Positions 27,042 through 38,654 are shown, counted from the first letter of the stretch. The stretch is 64,000 nucleotides of DNA from Corella eumyota (GCA_963082875.1 OY720101.1:1364001-1428000); one strand, 5' to 3'. A program made the numbers and translations. The notes: generated by a model not told the origin, from the letters alone.

Positions 27042-28327
27042 TCATAACATCGAATTAAAAGTGTTGCGACCTCGTTTTGTACTCAAGTCAAACACAGAAT
27101 TTGAAACAGATTCGCGGGTTAACGGTAGACACCCGCGCTGCGAAGTTTTGTTTTTGATATCCGGTAAGACTGGACAGTGGATCTTACTTTTGTTTCAGCC
27201 CTAAGCACCTTACTAACTAAACAAGTTCTTAACAAAAGAAATGTCTGGACACCGGCTAGGCAACCAACTGATTGTAAATACTTCCGTTTCTGACTTATTC
27301 ACCAAACTAAATTAACAGGTGGTAATATGGTAACAATTTAGAATACTTAAAACCCTTACATTTACGCAATCATCTAACTTTAAATTTAAGTTTAAACAAC
27401 CACTAACTTTTGTAGTATTAAATATAATTCAAAACTTGTACGAATTTTACTCAAAATAAAAAAAGAAATGCACTTGCTTATACTCATTAAAAAATATAAC
27501 CTACGGTAAATGGATTAAATATATAACCTACTTTTTATAATATAACCTACACTTTAACCTTAACGTTAACCAGTCTACATATAACCTTTTAAACGTAGTT
27601 GTTATAACTAACGTACCGCTGACTAATTATAACAACAAGAGCAACAAACCAATTAATACATTAAAGTACACTATACCGGTGATCACGTGATGTGCATTAA
27701 AGTACACTATACCGGTGATCACGTGACCAGGTATTTCATACCGAAATTAAAGGCTAATAAATAAGTTATAAGTTTTGGATAGCGCAACCGAATTACTAAG
27801 CCTTAATAAAATACGCTGTTATGCCTTATACTGTAGATGGTTCATTTATAATGCTAAGATAAACGTAATTTATTCGCAAGTTTTGATAAGTATAAAATAA
27901 CTTTTTTTAAATTTTTAACAAGTATAAACTTACATTTACAAATGCCGGGCTTTCCAAACCAATTGAATTATCGTTCAAACCATCTACCACAATTGTTGGC
28001 ATTGCTTCTGTTTTAAATGTAAAGTTAAGTTTATAAGTTTTAAATTCAAAATAGTATACAAATTTTATAATTTAAAGCTAAGTGTCAAAAATAACATTAA
28101 ACTGTTAATTAATTCAACAAACACATCCAAGACGCTGGTAAAATAATATTTAAATTTACTTAAATTATTTATAAGTTTCATAAATTTAATATTAATTTAT
28201 CACCTTTATCATTTTTGTTGTTGTTATTAAACCTTGAAATGTCGGTTGGATTCGCTGTCACATTCCCATAAGTTTCCATAAAACTTTCATAACTTAGTTC
28301 GTTGTAGTGTTGTAGAGACCGCATCAT
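27042..28327 (-). CDS. Hypothetical 3-exon gene (112 aa), tentative
   Basis: Proposed exons are 28327-28204 (begins MMRSLQHYNELSYESFMETY), 28007-27934 and 27182-27042. Together they give 339 nt, 113 codons with stop, with phases 1 and 0 and GT-AG borders. The last exon has a poor pyrimidine tract before GTAAG|ATC. Its sequence is clearly more GC-rich than the flanks, which suggests coding or regulatory use. The protein shows no domain I know; it is Asn/Ser-rich and ends with a basic KRGR patch. Alternatively, the first exon ends in phase 1 and could splice to exon 2 of the PH gene at 24385 as an alternative 5' end, in which case the other two exons are not part of it. A 67-codon frame also runs through the last exon on the opposite strand. 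Confidence 0.33.
27659..27726. repeat. Two tandem 32-bp repeats with E-box palindrome
   Basis: Positions 27659-27690 and 27695-27726 are identical 32-mers, separated by TGTG. Each contains ATACCGGTGATCACGTGA, which includes the palindromes ACCGGT, TGATCA and TCACGTGA. The arrangement suggests a duplicated binding site for a bHLH-zipper factor, but the base evidence is only the exact repeat. Confidence 0.8.
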
Positions 28328-30267
28328 TCTTCAGTTACTTTGTTAAATTTATTTCCAAGGTTTTGTCCATAGGCAGTTCAGGTTTTTGCCTTTAAAGTAC
28401 GCTGGGCAATTAAGCGTTTTCTGTCTGCTGCCTTTTCGTTTTAAGAAAAATAATCCCAAGTCTTGTGAATATTTCTTTAAACTTCTGATTTTTAAATATT
28501 TATTCCAAGCATTTTATATATATGTAAAGCTTCTGTAAACATAAAACAATTGTTGATTACTATACTATACAACTTTAAGTTAAAATATATACTGTAGATA
28601 TATAAACATTAATTAAATCAAACTCCTAATTTCGCATTGGATTAGCGACGTGCAGAATGATTATAAGGCTTCTAAATGGAGCCAATCCCGACCTTTTTCC
28701 TTTTACAAACTCTCTCTCTCATACAACCTTTCTTTTCTTGTTCTCTCGAATTTCCCCGAACACTTCGAAAATCCGAATCGTAAATAATTTTAATTGTCAG
28801 TTTAATGCATTTAAAATCCTTTTTAATTTTGTTTAATAGAGGATTTAAATTATTATAACAATACCCTGGTAATCTTGTACACTACTACAGTCGTAATATA
28901 CCAATTATACAAAAACTTTACAATTGGGCGTTGCTATATCTTTAATAAGTTTTTTTATAGCGAGTTTTTTTTTTAAGATAAAATATTTTAAATACAATTG
29001 TATTCATTTTTTTGTTGTGTTTATGAATATGTAAGTATTTTTTACTTCACTATTATTAGTACTTGTTTGATCTTGCTATTAAAATGAACAAGCGGCTGTA
29101 ATAAACATCAATATAACTAAAACTGTCAAAAATTAGGCCAACGCAAGCGTTAGAAATTCTGTTCATTAGTCAGTTGCTAACAATGTTCACATAAAGCTTA
29201 TAGCACATGCTGATTAATATAAACCTGTGCGTTGTAAAGAGATTAAATAAAACAAAAGGTAATTCATGAATTTAGACACCTGGAAATGCTAATTAGGAAT
29301 AATTTTTTTTATGTATGTTATAAATTGTCTGCGATGCAAACGAAAAAAATTTACAGTTCTGTCATTAAAAAACTTTATTTATATATATATAAAATAAGTA
29401 AAACTTTAAATGACTTTTCATAGCAAAAAAAATTAATTTAAGAATGCGTTTAAAAATTGTAAGTTAAAAAGTAATTTGAAAATTATTAACAACTGTTAAA
29501 CAAGTAGTGATTTTAATATTATTTTAGACGTGTTATTTTCAGGTAAAACTTTTACGTAATTTATACATATTTTAATAATTTTAGTCTAGACCGCTTAAAA
29601 AATAGCCGTGGACACCTATTTATAATACAAATTAAGTATAAAAATATCGGAAAATCTTTAAATATAAAAAGTTGTAAGATGTAAATATTATTGAACTTAT
29701 AATAGAACATTCAGTAAGGTGGGTCATACAGTTTAGATATTACTTTTTGTAATTTTTTTTAAAAAAACGATATATTTTTTAAATAGAAAAACTCCGCAAG
29801 ACTCTTTACTACTACCTAGCGGGTGAAATAACACTACAAAAAACTCAGTTTAATACAATATTAAGTTTTTTTTAATACAAAACTGATTTTTTTAGTACAA
29901 AAATGATTAGCGTTTTTATTATATTGCAAAACTCTAATGTATTTACATATTGCAAAAATAAATAAGTACAATTATCTAGTGACGATTAAAAATTTTACTA
30001 ATTTTACAAAATAGAGTATGATTTAACATGAATATAAAGTCTTAATACTATAAAATTATAACAGAAATATTTACAAAGTACATTTTATAACATCAAAAAT
30101 TAACAATAGTTTATTAGATTTGCAACTAAAAAAATAAATTGCATAGCATGATTATTACATAAAACTTTAAAAATAAAGTCTAAAAAAATGTAGATTAATA
30201 TGAATAAACACTGAAAATCAATAGAAATCACTTAGAGGCAGATTAAGTTAATATATGAAATAAATTT
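28328..30267. other. Intergenic AT-rich spacer
   Basis: This lies between the start of the tentative minus-strand gene and the stop codon of the GDPD gene. I see no exon, RNA gene or classifiable repeat apart from short (AT)n tracts near 29,380. Confidence 0.45.
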
Positions 30268-31866
30268 TTAAGATACAGGCTGTAAGAGATACCCAACGTT
30301 ATTAATTCCATTTCGCTGATCATCATTTAACGAATTACCAGACTGTTCTTTTACTCTTCTAACATGCCAGTAGATTGCTAATACAACCAGGCAAATACAT
30401 AACAAATCAATCACAATCCACATAGCTAAGTATCCACTTCTCATTAGATACCAAGAAGGTCGATTAATCTTGTTTAACTGACAACTATAATCAGTCGTAA
30501 CAGCCCATACACCTTGGCACCAAGCTCTAGTAAAGGCCCAATTATCATTTATCACATAAGCAATAGTAGATATGTTGTAGCTTATAATCTCTGTAGTGAC
30601 TTCTGCAAAAGCTAAGTTAAATATATCAGCAGTGGACTCTTGTGATGGCGAGCGATCCACAATTCTAAATCCTGGGGCTTCTTCTCTTATGTTAACCTGG
30701 TCAGGATAGTCATTTAACCATAACACTAAACTTTGGTCAATACCCGAATTTAATAAAGTCTGTACAGTGATGTTTACAAATGTATTAGTGGTGGGGTGAT
30801 TAAATGGAGGAGGAGTTAAGTCAAATATCAATCTTCGGTTGAACTGAGATGCTTTTTGAGCCAACTGTGATAAGGAAGGGATTTTTTGAAGCTTTATTTT
30901 CTCTCGCTTTTCATTGGATAGAAAATGGTTTGTGAGGAATGGATTGTCCTGTAGAAACCAACTACCTGCATCAAGTTGTTGAAGTTCATTCCATGTGAAG
31001 GTCTCTGGTCGATCATTTTTTCTTGGTGGAAATTTCCGGCTAACATCAGTTGTTCTCAATAAGTTCGAATCATGCATTAAAAACGGAATTCCATCCTTCG
31101 ATAATCTCACATCAGATTCGAAAGCAAAATCACCACATTCTAGTGAGTCATTAAAGGATAGCATCGTGTTCTCTGGTGCAAATCTACCAGATCCTCTATG
31201 GCCTATAAGCAGTGGTTTTGTGTTGCTATTAATACCAGACCCAATACATGGAGAAAATACCCATATAGGAATAGTAAGAAGGAACACAAAGAATGTTAAG
31301 TAAAGTACAAGAGTCGTAATTTTTGTTATTTTTTTCGCTTTAACCAATGTATATGAAAGATAGAAGGAGAAAACTGAATACACTATTACAGCACATACTT
31401 GTAAAAGTGGGCCGGTAATTTCAAATGAAACTTCAGCAATACCATACTGTTCAAAATACAATGAATTAATTAAAATAAAAGCAACAATACCAATAATAAG
31501 TGTAATTGGAACAAAAATTTTGTTACATATCGACAAATAAAGTTTAAATTTTTTAATCCATAAATATAAACCAGAAATAAAGACAAGTAAAAGATATAAA
31601 ACAATGACAATAGAAACTATTAAAATTAAAAGATACCAATGAAAATAAGAGCCAAGACTCTCAAAAAAGAAATCATTAAAATCGTTAAAATTATTATGAA
31701 TAATTCCACACAAATACAGCCATAAAGAACAAAAAAGAAAAATTAAAAATACAAAGAAGAATATTATTTTTTCCACTATAGTTGTTGATTCCTTTTTCCC
31801 TTCTGTTTTCCAAAGACATTGATAAAATCCATTTGCAATATAAGAAGGTTTACATTTACAGCCCAT
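30268..31866 (-). CDS. Multipass glycerophosphodiester phosphodiesterase, GDPD5/GDE2-like (532 aa)
   Basis: This is a single uninterrupted 533-codon frame. Five hydrophobic spans lie at about residues 33-56, 77-103, 117-138, 152-175 and 182-205. An extracellular GDPD catalytic domain follows at about 217-465, then a C-terminal span at about 477-501 with a short basic tail. Visible catalytic landmarks are GHRG (222-225), PEN (E232), E250-S-D252, and MHD (H265), matching the metal-dependent GDPD core in which His and Glu residues bind metal and act as acid/base. The overall order matches vertebrate GDPD2/4/5 (GDE3/6/2), enzymes that hydrolyse glycerophosphodiesters or GPI anchors at the cell surface. 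Cysteines at residues 3 and 5 could be lipidated. The length is somewhat below human GDPD5 (about 605 aa) because the cytosolic tail is short. Vertebrate relatives have many introns, so the lack of any is notable. Confidence 0.92.
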   Translation of the reverse strand: MGCKCKPSYIANGFYQCLWKTEGKKESTTIVEKIIFFFVFLIFLFCSLWLYLCGIIHNNFNDFNDFFFESLGSYFHWYLLILIVSIVIVLYLLLVFISGLYLWIKKFKLYLSICNKIFVPITLIIGIVAFILINSLYFEQYGIAEVSFEITGPLLQVCAVIVYSVFSFYLSYTLVKAKKITKITTLVLYLTFFVFLLTIPIWVFSPCIGSGINSNTKPLLIGHRGSGRFAPENTMLSFNDSLECGDFAFESDVRLSKDGIPFLMHDSNLLRTTDVSRKFPPRKNDRPETFTWNELQQLDAGSWFLQDNPFLTNHFLSNEKREKIKLQKIPSLSQLAQKASQFNRRLIFDLTPPPFNHPTTNTFVNITVQTLLNSGIDQSLVLWLNDYPDQVNIREEAPGFRIVDRSPSQESTADIFNLAFAEVTTEIISYNISTIAYVINDNWAFTRAWCQGVWAVTTDYSCQLNKINRPSWYLMRSGYLAMWIVIDLLCICLVVLAIYWHVRRVKEQSGNSLNDDQRNGINNVGYLLQPVS

Positions 31867-32449
31867 TGTGGAAGTTGTAATACTTTACAAACAAAACATT
31901 TGAGCTACAAGCTAATCAGTTATTGAGCTGCACCAAATTTTCATTTTAAATGTAAACGTAGTTCTGTAAATTAAAAGTTAATAGTAGTATATATAAATCA
32001 CAAAAAAAATAGTTATATTTTAAGTTTGGTACAGTCCCTTTACTAATTTTAAGGATTTTCTAACAGTCTAAGCCTGTAACAAATTGTACAGCAGAGTTTC
32101 ATCTAAAAAATTATACCAAAGAAGTAACTGCCTGCCATCTGTAAATCATTAAACAGTTTGTTGTAAAAACTTGGGGTAACACTAAAAGAAGGAATGAGGA
32201 AAACGAGGAAAACGAGGAATTGACACTAAAACGAGGAAATCGAGGAAAATGAGGAATCGGGGAATTATGGCAATACTAAAAGAAGGAATGGGGAAAGTGA
32301 GGAAAAGAGGGAAATTTTTTTCGCGGAAATCGCGGAAATATTTTTTTTTTATATTTAAAAAATTAAATATAAGATTAAAAAAACAGAAGAAAAACAAAAC
32401 AAAAACAACGAAAACAAGTAAATAAGAAAACAAGGTAAGGAATAAGGAA

Positions 32450-33585
32450 ATCGAAGAATAGGAAAACTAAAGAAACCAAGTTAAGGAAAATAAAGAAATC
32501 GAGGAATAATGAAAATAGAGAAATCGAAGTATAAGGTAATGGGAAAACCAAGAAATAAGGAAAATAGAGAAACCGAGGTAGAAAGTAATAGGGAAACCGA
32601 GGAATAAGAAAAAAGAGAAACTGAGGTATAAGGTAATGGGGAAACCGAAGAATAAGAAAAATAGAGAAACCAAGGAATAAGGTAATGGAAAAACCGAGGA
32701 ATAAGGAAAATAGGGAAACCGAGGAATGAGAAAAAAAAGAAACCGAGGAATAAGGTAATGGGGAAATCGAGGAATAAGAAAAATAGGAAAACCGAGGAAT
32801 AAGGTAATGGAAAAACCGAGGAATAAGGAAAATAGGGAAACCGAGGAATAAGAAAAATAAAGAAATCCAGGAATAAGGTAATGGAGAAATCAAGGAATAA
32901 GGTAAAAGGGAAACCTAGAAATATGAAAAATAGGGAAACCGAGGAATAAAAAAATAGGGAAACCGAGGAATAAGAAAAATAGGAAAACCGAGAAATAAGG
33001 TAATGGGAAAACTGAGAAATAAGAAAAATAGGGAAACCGAGGAATAAGGTAATGGAGAAACTGAAAAATAAGAAAAATAGGGAAACCGAGGAATAAGGTA
33101 ATGGGGAAATCGAGGAATAAGAAAAATAGGGAAACCGAGGAATAAAGTAATGGGGAAATCGAGGAATAAGAAAAATAGGAAAACCGAGGAATAAGGTAAT
33201 GGAAAAACCGAGGAATAAGGAAAATAGGGAAACCGAGGAATAAGAAAAATAAAGAAATCGAGGAATAAGGTAATGGGGAAATCAAGGAATAAGGTAAAAG
33301 GGAAACCTAGAAATATGAAAAATAGGGAAACCGAGGAATAAGGTAACGGGGAAACCGAGGAATAAGGTAATGGGGAAACTGAGGAATAAGAAAAAAAGGA
33401 AAATCGAGGAATAAGAAAAATAGGGAAATCGAGGAATAAGGTAACGGGGAAACCGAGGAATAAGGTAATGGGGAAACTGAGGAATAAGAAAAAAAAGAAA
33501 ATCGAGGAATAAGAAAAATAGGGAAATCGAGGAATAAGGTAATGGGGAAATCGAGGAATAAGGTAATAGGGAAACCGTCTGCTTA
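32450..33585. repeat. Left foldback arm minisatellite, about 25-bp unit
   Basis: About 45 degenerate copies of two alternating units are present, GGAAACCGAGGAATAAGGTA plus ATG and GGAAACCGAGGAATAAGAAA plus AATAG. Blocks of about 400 bp recur (for example, near 32,680-32,900 and 33,130-33,320), showing higher-order amplification inside the arm. The plus strand is almost purely purine. Because stops are rare in the repeat, long spurious frames rich in Phe/Leu/Ile/Pro appear on the minus strand. Confidence 0.92.
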
Positions 33586-34354
33586 TTAAAGTCGAGTTTT
33601 AAATAAACTTCTATATTGTAACGACTAATTCGTTTTATGGCGCGTTTTTTTTAAATCGTAAAATGTCAATAAACCACATAAAATACGTATATTTAAGACA
33701 TTTTTGGTACTTACGTACTTTATTTAACGAAAGCACAATGTAACGAAAGTTAAGGAATCCGTTTATAATTTTCAAAGTTAACTTAAAAATAAAATTTTAA
33801 TGAAAAAGTCAACTTCGTTAATTAACGATTAACGCATTAACAGTTTGGTGCCCACCTTCGCATTTAATCTAATTCAATAAATAAGAAAAAAAAAAAAAAA
33901 AAAAAACAATAAGAAAACATTTGGTAGTCAGTTATAGCGAAACGATTCGTCTAAAAATTTGTACGAACATTTAGTTCTACAAACTACCTTTAATGATTTT
34001 GTTTTAAACTTAAATCTAGTTAAAAATGTTGTTAAATGATTGCACGCCTTAATATCATAGGTTTAGCAACAATAAACAATAACTATGATTAAATAAAAAA
34101 AATTATTCCTCAGTTTCTCTACTTCTTTATGCCAATTTTTTTCTTTATACCAAGTATCTCGTTTTAAGTCTATGTTTAATTTTTTTTTAACATTTCCCTA
34201 TTATTCTTATTCCTTTTTTTTATTTTATTTTCCTTATTTCTTGATCATCTATTTCGCATTCTCTTGTTAATATACTGACTCCTTAATCTCCCTATTTTAC
34301 TTATTTCCCAATTTTTTAGTTTTTCTTATTTCTAGATTTCCCTATTTTCGTATT

Positions 34355-34690
34355 TTTTGTTTTTTCTGTTTTCCAATTCCTTGGTTTCTCTATTTTTCTT
34401 ATTCCTCAATTTTCCTATTTTTCTTATTCCTCGATTTTCCTATTTTTCTTATTCCTCGATTTCCCTATTTTTCTTATTCCTCGATTTCTTTATTTTTCTT
34501 ATTCCTCGATTTCCCTATTTTTCTTATTTCTCGGTTTCCCCATTACCTTATACCTCGGTTTCTCTTTTTTCTTATTCCTCGGTTTTCCCATTACCTTATA
34601 CTTCGATTTTTTTATTTTCATTATTCCTCGATTTCTTTATTTTTCTTATTCCCTGGTTTCTTTAGTTTTCTTATTCTTCGATTTTCTTAT
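34355..34690. repeat. Right foldback arm minisatellite (inverse of left arm)
   Basis: Units such as TTATTCCTCGATTTCCCTAT are the reverse complement of the left-arm units. There are only about a dozen regular copies, against some 45 on the left, so the arms differ in copy number. Between 34,107 and 34,355 the units are more degenerate. Confidence 0.88.
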
Positions 34691-34968
34691 TCCTTACCTT
34701 GTTTTCTTATTTACTTGTTTTCGTTGTTTCTCGTTTTTTTTCTGTTTTTTTCTGTATTTTTATCTTATATTTATTTTTTTAAATACAAAAAAAAATTTCC
34801 GCGTTTTCCGCAACTTTTATTTCCTCCTTTTCCTCACTTTCCCCATTCCTTCTTTTAGTATTGCAATATTTCCTCGATTCCTCATTTTCCTCCATTTCCT
34901 CGTTTTAGTGTCAATTCCTCGTTTTCCTCGATTTCCTCATTCCTTCTTTAGTGTTACCCAAAAACTTG

Positions 34969-35370
34969 TAACGTTTTATTATTTGTTTACATTTTTTGTT
35001 TACGCTTCAGTATATTCACTCATGCGAATTATGACTAAAATCAATTTATCCCCTTTGTAAAAACAAGCCCAGTTTAATTAATTAGAACCACTGATTAAAA
35101 TTTTAAAAAAGTTTAACAAAAAAAACAAATTTTAATTTTTGCTTAAGACCTGTAAACTAAAAAACTATTTACAATCCCAATAAAAAGCTTCCCCGTTTTC
35201 GCGACGTCATTTCCTGTAGTCACCAAAGTTAATTGTGTTCATTAAAGGCATAGATTTTAAACCACACTGTGTATCATGCTATTACAAAGACTTAGTCATA
35301 CCATATTTAACCACATAGTCTATCTAAAGCTATGAAAAATGTTAGTTATTCTAATTAGTAGTACAAAAAT
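34969..35370. promoter_or_regulatory. Upstream region of the EGF/sushi gene
   Basis: This interval of about 400 bp lies between the foldback target duplication and the EGF/sushi start codon. It has a GC-rich patch near 35,195-35,230 (TTCGCGACGTCATTTCC), the only candidate control site I see. A transposon lies directly upstream, so it marks the outer limit of the proximal promoter. No TATA box is convincing. Confidence 0.25.
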
Positions 35371-38300
35371 ATGTTCAATCAACGTCTAATTGGTGAGTTT
35401 TGTTGATTTAACCATGCTATATAAATTTAAGATTTTAAGTATAAAAGTGTTAATATGTTTAGTACTTAAGTAAGTAGTTTAAGAATTTTTAAAAAAATTC
35501 TAAAAGATGTATAAATACTGTTAAAAATTTTTTATTTAAGAATAGACTACAGTTTTAACTGAATTTAATATAAATATAATGTAAAAGTCTGTTTTAAAGA
35601 CATGTTTATATGTTGCAGTATTTATATTTTTTCTTGCTGGTTTATCGTTAATTTATGGACAAAACTCTACTATACAAGCAACTACTGCTACGACTATTGT
35701 AAATCTACCATCAACGACTCGTAAGTATTATATACAGACCAAGTAACTAAAAAATACAGGCAGTAGTTACATAGTTGAACAATCCAAAATCAACATTTAA
35801 ATAATTGAGAAACAATTTAAAATTGGGCTTCAAACACTTTGTATATACTGTGTTTAATTAGTTATATTTTAAAGTGTAAATAAAATGTACTTTTTCTAAA
35901 TTGCAATACCCGAATTTAAATGTCATCTAAACACATTAAATTTTTGTAGCCCGTCCAAATTCATGCCAAAATGGTGGTGCATGCCCGAATGAGTTTCTTG
36001 AGGACGGGATTTGTACAAATTGCACTTGTCCAAACGGATACTTGGGTGTTCAATGTGAATTAGTTTTAATCAGATTGAACATTGAAGTTACTTTTGAATC
36101 AAGTAATGTTGTAGGAGATACAGATAACATTGTTCAATCTGTAAGTAATATGTTTTGTCATACTAATCTAATCTTTTTATAATGAACTAATCTATGTGTT
36201 GATACGTTTCGTGATTCTTGATTTAAAAGAAGTTTTAAAAAAATGTACAGTTTCTAATAGATCACATAAAATACGATAAAGTTTATTAAAATAGGCACAC
36301 ATAACTATAGGCTAAGCAAGGTTTAGTATGATAAACACCTTTTAGTTAACAACGCATAAGATAATTTGCTCACTAAAATATTTTAAATATAGGTATGCGA
36401 TTTTATGTGCGCAGTTTCTATATTTATTTTTATCATAAGGTTTATTTTTGATGCAATAAATCCTTTAAATATAACTGTCAACTTTAAATGAAATCATTAA
36501 TATATATTAAATTTTTTTTAAATTTAGATACAGAATGACTTACTGACAAATCAACTTGTTAACATCAACCAAATGTTATTTAACAACACTTTAACAATGA
36601 ACATTGTGACGCATATTAAACGACAATTTAGTTGGAACGATTCAACTATTATCCAATCAGAATTGACTGTTAATTTAACAAGAATTTTTACGCCAGAATT
36701 TATAGCAACAATATTCGGAAATTCAAACGCAAGGTTTATAGAACTAACTGTAGGTAAGTAAGTCAAATAAGAATTTCAAATATTAATAAAACAAAAATAA
36801 AATTCACATATTTGCGAAATGCAAAAGATCTTAAATTTATATAACATGTAAATTATTTACTTTGCCCTATTTAATTTAAATTAGGACTATTTATTATTTT
36901 TGTTTATACCATTAAAATACACTTGTTTATAAGCTTTTAAGGTTATTATATAACTTTTTCACTTTTAGGTAAACGTACTTATTTTTATCTCAAAGTTAAA
37001 ATTATACGAATTTTACTAAAACTTTGTAAATAAATATCTAATAAAAAAAATAAAACATTAATTTTTCCAGACATCGACGAATGTGTTTCGTTGTGGTCAG
37101 ACTGTGATGAAAATGCTCGATGTGTCAATCGAGTAAATGGGTTTAACTGTTTATGCTTGCGAGGATTCACTGGGAATGGAAGAACGTGTACGGGTAAAAC
37201 ATAATAAATTGTTTTTTTTGTCAAACATTTTTTTTTATTGATTTTTGTTGTTTAATATATTATTGCTATGGGTGTGTTGTTGTGACGTGTTTAAGCTATC
37301 TGCAAACTTCAGGCACAAGGGGCAAATAATGTGGCATCTGTGATACTCAAACCCAAACCCATATACCAACCATTAATTTTAAAGAATACTTATAACACCA
37401 ACCACATTTTTTTTAATTTAATACATTTTTTGTCTATATCTTTATCCTTGATGCGGGAAAGTCGAATGCGCGACCTAATCATAGAGTAACATCAGTTACC
37501 CCGACCCAGTCTCGAGTTGCCTGTGTTAGTTTGGGATAATATTGATTATAATTGCCCGATAATTATGCTGCTGATTAAGTGCTGGCTCAGCAGGAGTTTG
37601 TACCGTTTATAGCGCCTTACTCAAGGGCGCTACAGCATGAGATCAATAGGGATTGAACCCACGATCTCATGTGTGGTGTAGCAAGTGTTCTTATCACTAC
37701 ACCGCGCTTCCGGTTAAATCTTATATTAACAACTTTTATTTTTTAGAAATTGTATGCAATCTTGCCTCTGCTCCTTCAACTCCAAGTTTATCTACTCGAA
37801 CTATTGCTTATGAAAATGGAACTATCATCGAAAACCCGGGTTCTATTTTACCGTTTGGTGTCACTATTGAGTTTAGTTGTCAAAGGTAATAAATATTTTT
37901 TGCAACCAAATGCAGTTCATTTAATAAAACCAATGTAGTTGTTTTAATAATAACAAAAGTTCTTCAAAGTTATAAAAGTGATATGTTATTGCAAAATTTT
38001 GCTTATGTAACACACTTAATAAAGAACCGAAATAACTCAATTTTTTTTACATATGATTTTTACAAAATTTTAACCTATATTTTAGAAATTACAACTTGGT
38101 GGAAACAGTTACAGGCAATCCTTCAACATTGGTGATTGAATGTACGGGAACTTCACCTAGATATCAGAACAGTAATTGGTCTGGAACGGACGTTACATGC
38201 AGTATAGGTAGGCATTGCTAAATTTTACCAACACTGTAGTGACATATATTTATTTATGTAATATTTAGTGTAGTATTGTTACTATTCTTTGTTTTGCTGA

Positions 38301-38654
38301 TAGCTGTTGTTGTACATTACATAATCATGATTAACCAACTTTAATTTGACTCATTTTTTGTACTCAAACTACATTACATCAATGTCACAACAGCATTACA
38401 TATATCATAACAACGAACAACAAAGGAATATAGTTCCTAATAAAAGTATTTATCACATAATAAAAGTATTTATATACTTCGCAGATCGAAGTTTCGGGAT
38501 TGCCATCGCTCTATCTGTGCTTAGTTGCATTCTTATATTTTTGGTTATCGGTTGCTTTTGCGTCAACCACTGCGTTAAAAGGGAACGAAAATTAAAAGCA
38601 AACCGAGAGGAAGAAGATATGGCATTTGAAACCTCAGTCTTGGAAGGACAATAA
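35371..38654 (+). CDS. Type I membrane protein with EGF, cbEGF and sushi domains (364 aa, 8 exons)
   Basis: Exons: 35371-35392, 35619-35720, 35950-36140, 36528-36753, 37071-37193, 37747-37885, 38086-38207, 38485-38654. The total is 1095 nt, in frame. The short first exon (MFNQRLI) has a strong GTGAGT donor and joins exon 2 to give a signal peptide ending near residue 21 (LAGLSLIYG). Order: Thr/Ser-rich spacer 22-42; EGF-like 47-77 (six Cys, CQNGGAC and CPNGYLGVQC); unclassified 100-residue module; calcium-binding EGF 181-221 (DIDEC start, NGFNC); one sushi/CCP domain 225-306 (four Cys plus NWSG), split over two exons; transmembrane helix about 313-335; cytosolic tail of about 29 residues, basic then acidic. 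Several N-x-S/T sites fit an extracellular glycoprotein. Such mixes are common in adhesion and complement-control-like receptors; the exact role is unknown. Confidence 0.88.
37433..37713 (-). mobile_element. tRNA-derived SINE in EGF/sushi gene intron
   Basis: Read on the minus strand it begins CCGGAAGCGCGGTGTAGTG, has a pol III B-box-like GGTTCAATCCC, and ends ...CCGCATCAAGGATAAAGATA. The same body occurs at 45735, 46861, 49502, 54660 and 55617. It lies in the intron between the exons for the calcium-binding EGF and the sushi domain, antisense to the gene. Confidence 0.85.

Larger units (their letters stand above)
32174..34959. mobile_element. Foldback transposon with minisatellite inverted arms (2786 bp)
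   Basis: The left end GGGTAACACTAAAAGAAGGA is the inverse of the right end TCCTTCTTTAGTGTTACCC, apart from one base. It is bordered by the perfect 9-bp direct repeat AAAAACTTG at 32165-32173 and 34960-34968. The arms have an outer non-repetitive part of about 270 bp (left 32174-32450, right 34690-34959) and an inner tandem part of about 25-bp units. Between them is an A/T-rich centre of about 530 bp (33,585-34,105) with a long A run and no transposase frame. This matches the foldback class, whose arms are tandem repeats. A 9-bp target duplication is typical of Drosophila FB elements and of Mutator-like transposases, so I infer mobilisation in trans by a MULE-type enzyme. Confidence 0.9.

Noticed and set aside
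30995-31303. 102-codon frame antisense to the GDPD gene
   Set aside because: Shadow of the coding strand.
32182-33285. Long minus-strand frames rich in Phe, Leu, Ile and Pro, and a similar plus-strand frame at 34357-34665
   Set aside because: They are translations of the foldback minisatellite; stop codons are simply rare in the unit.
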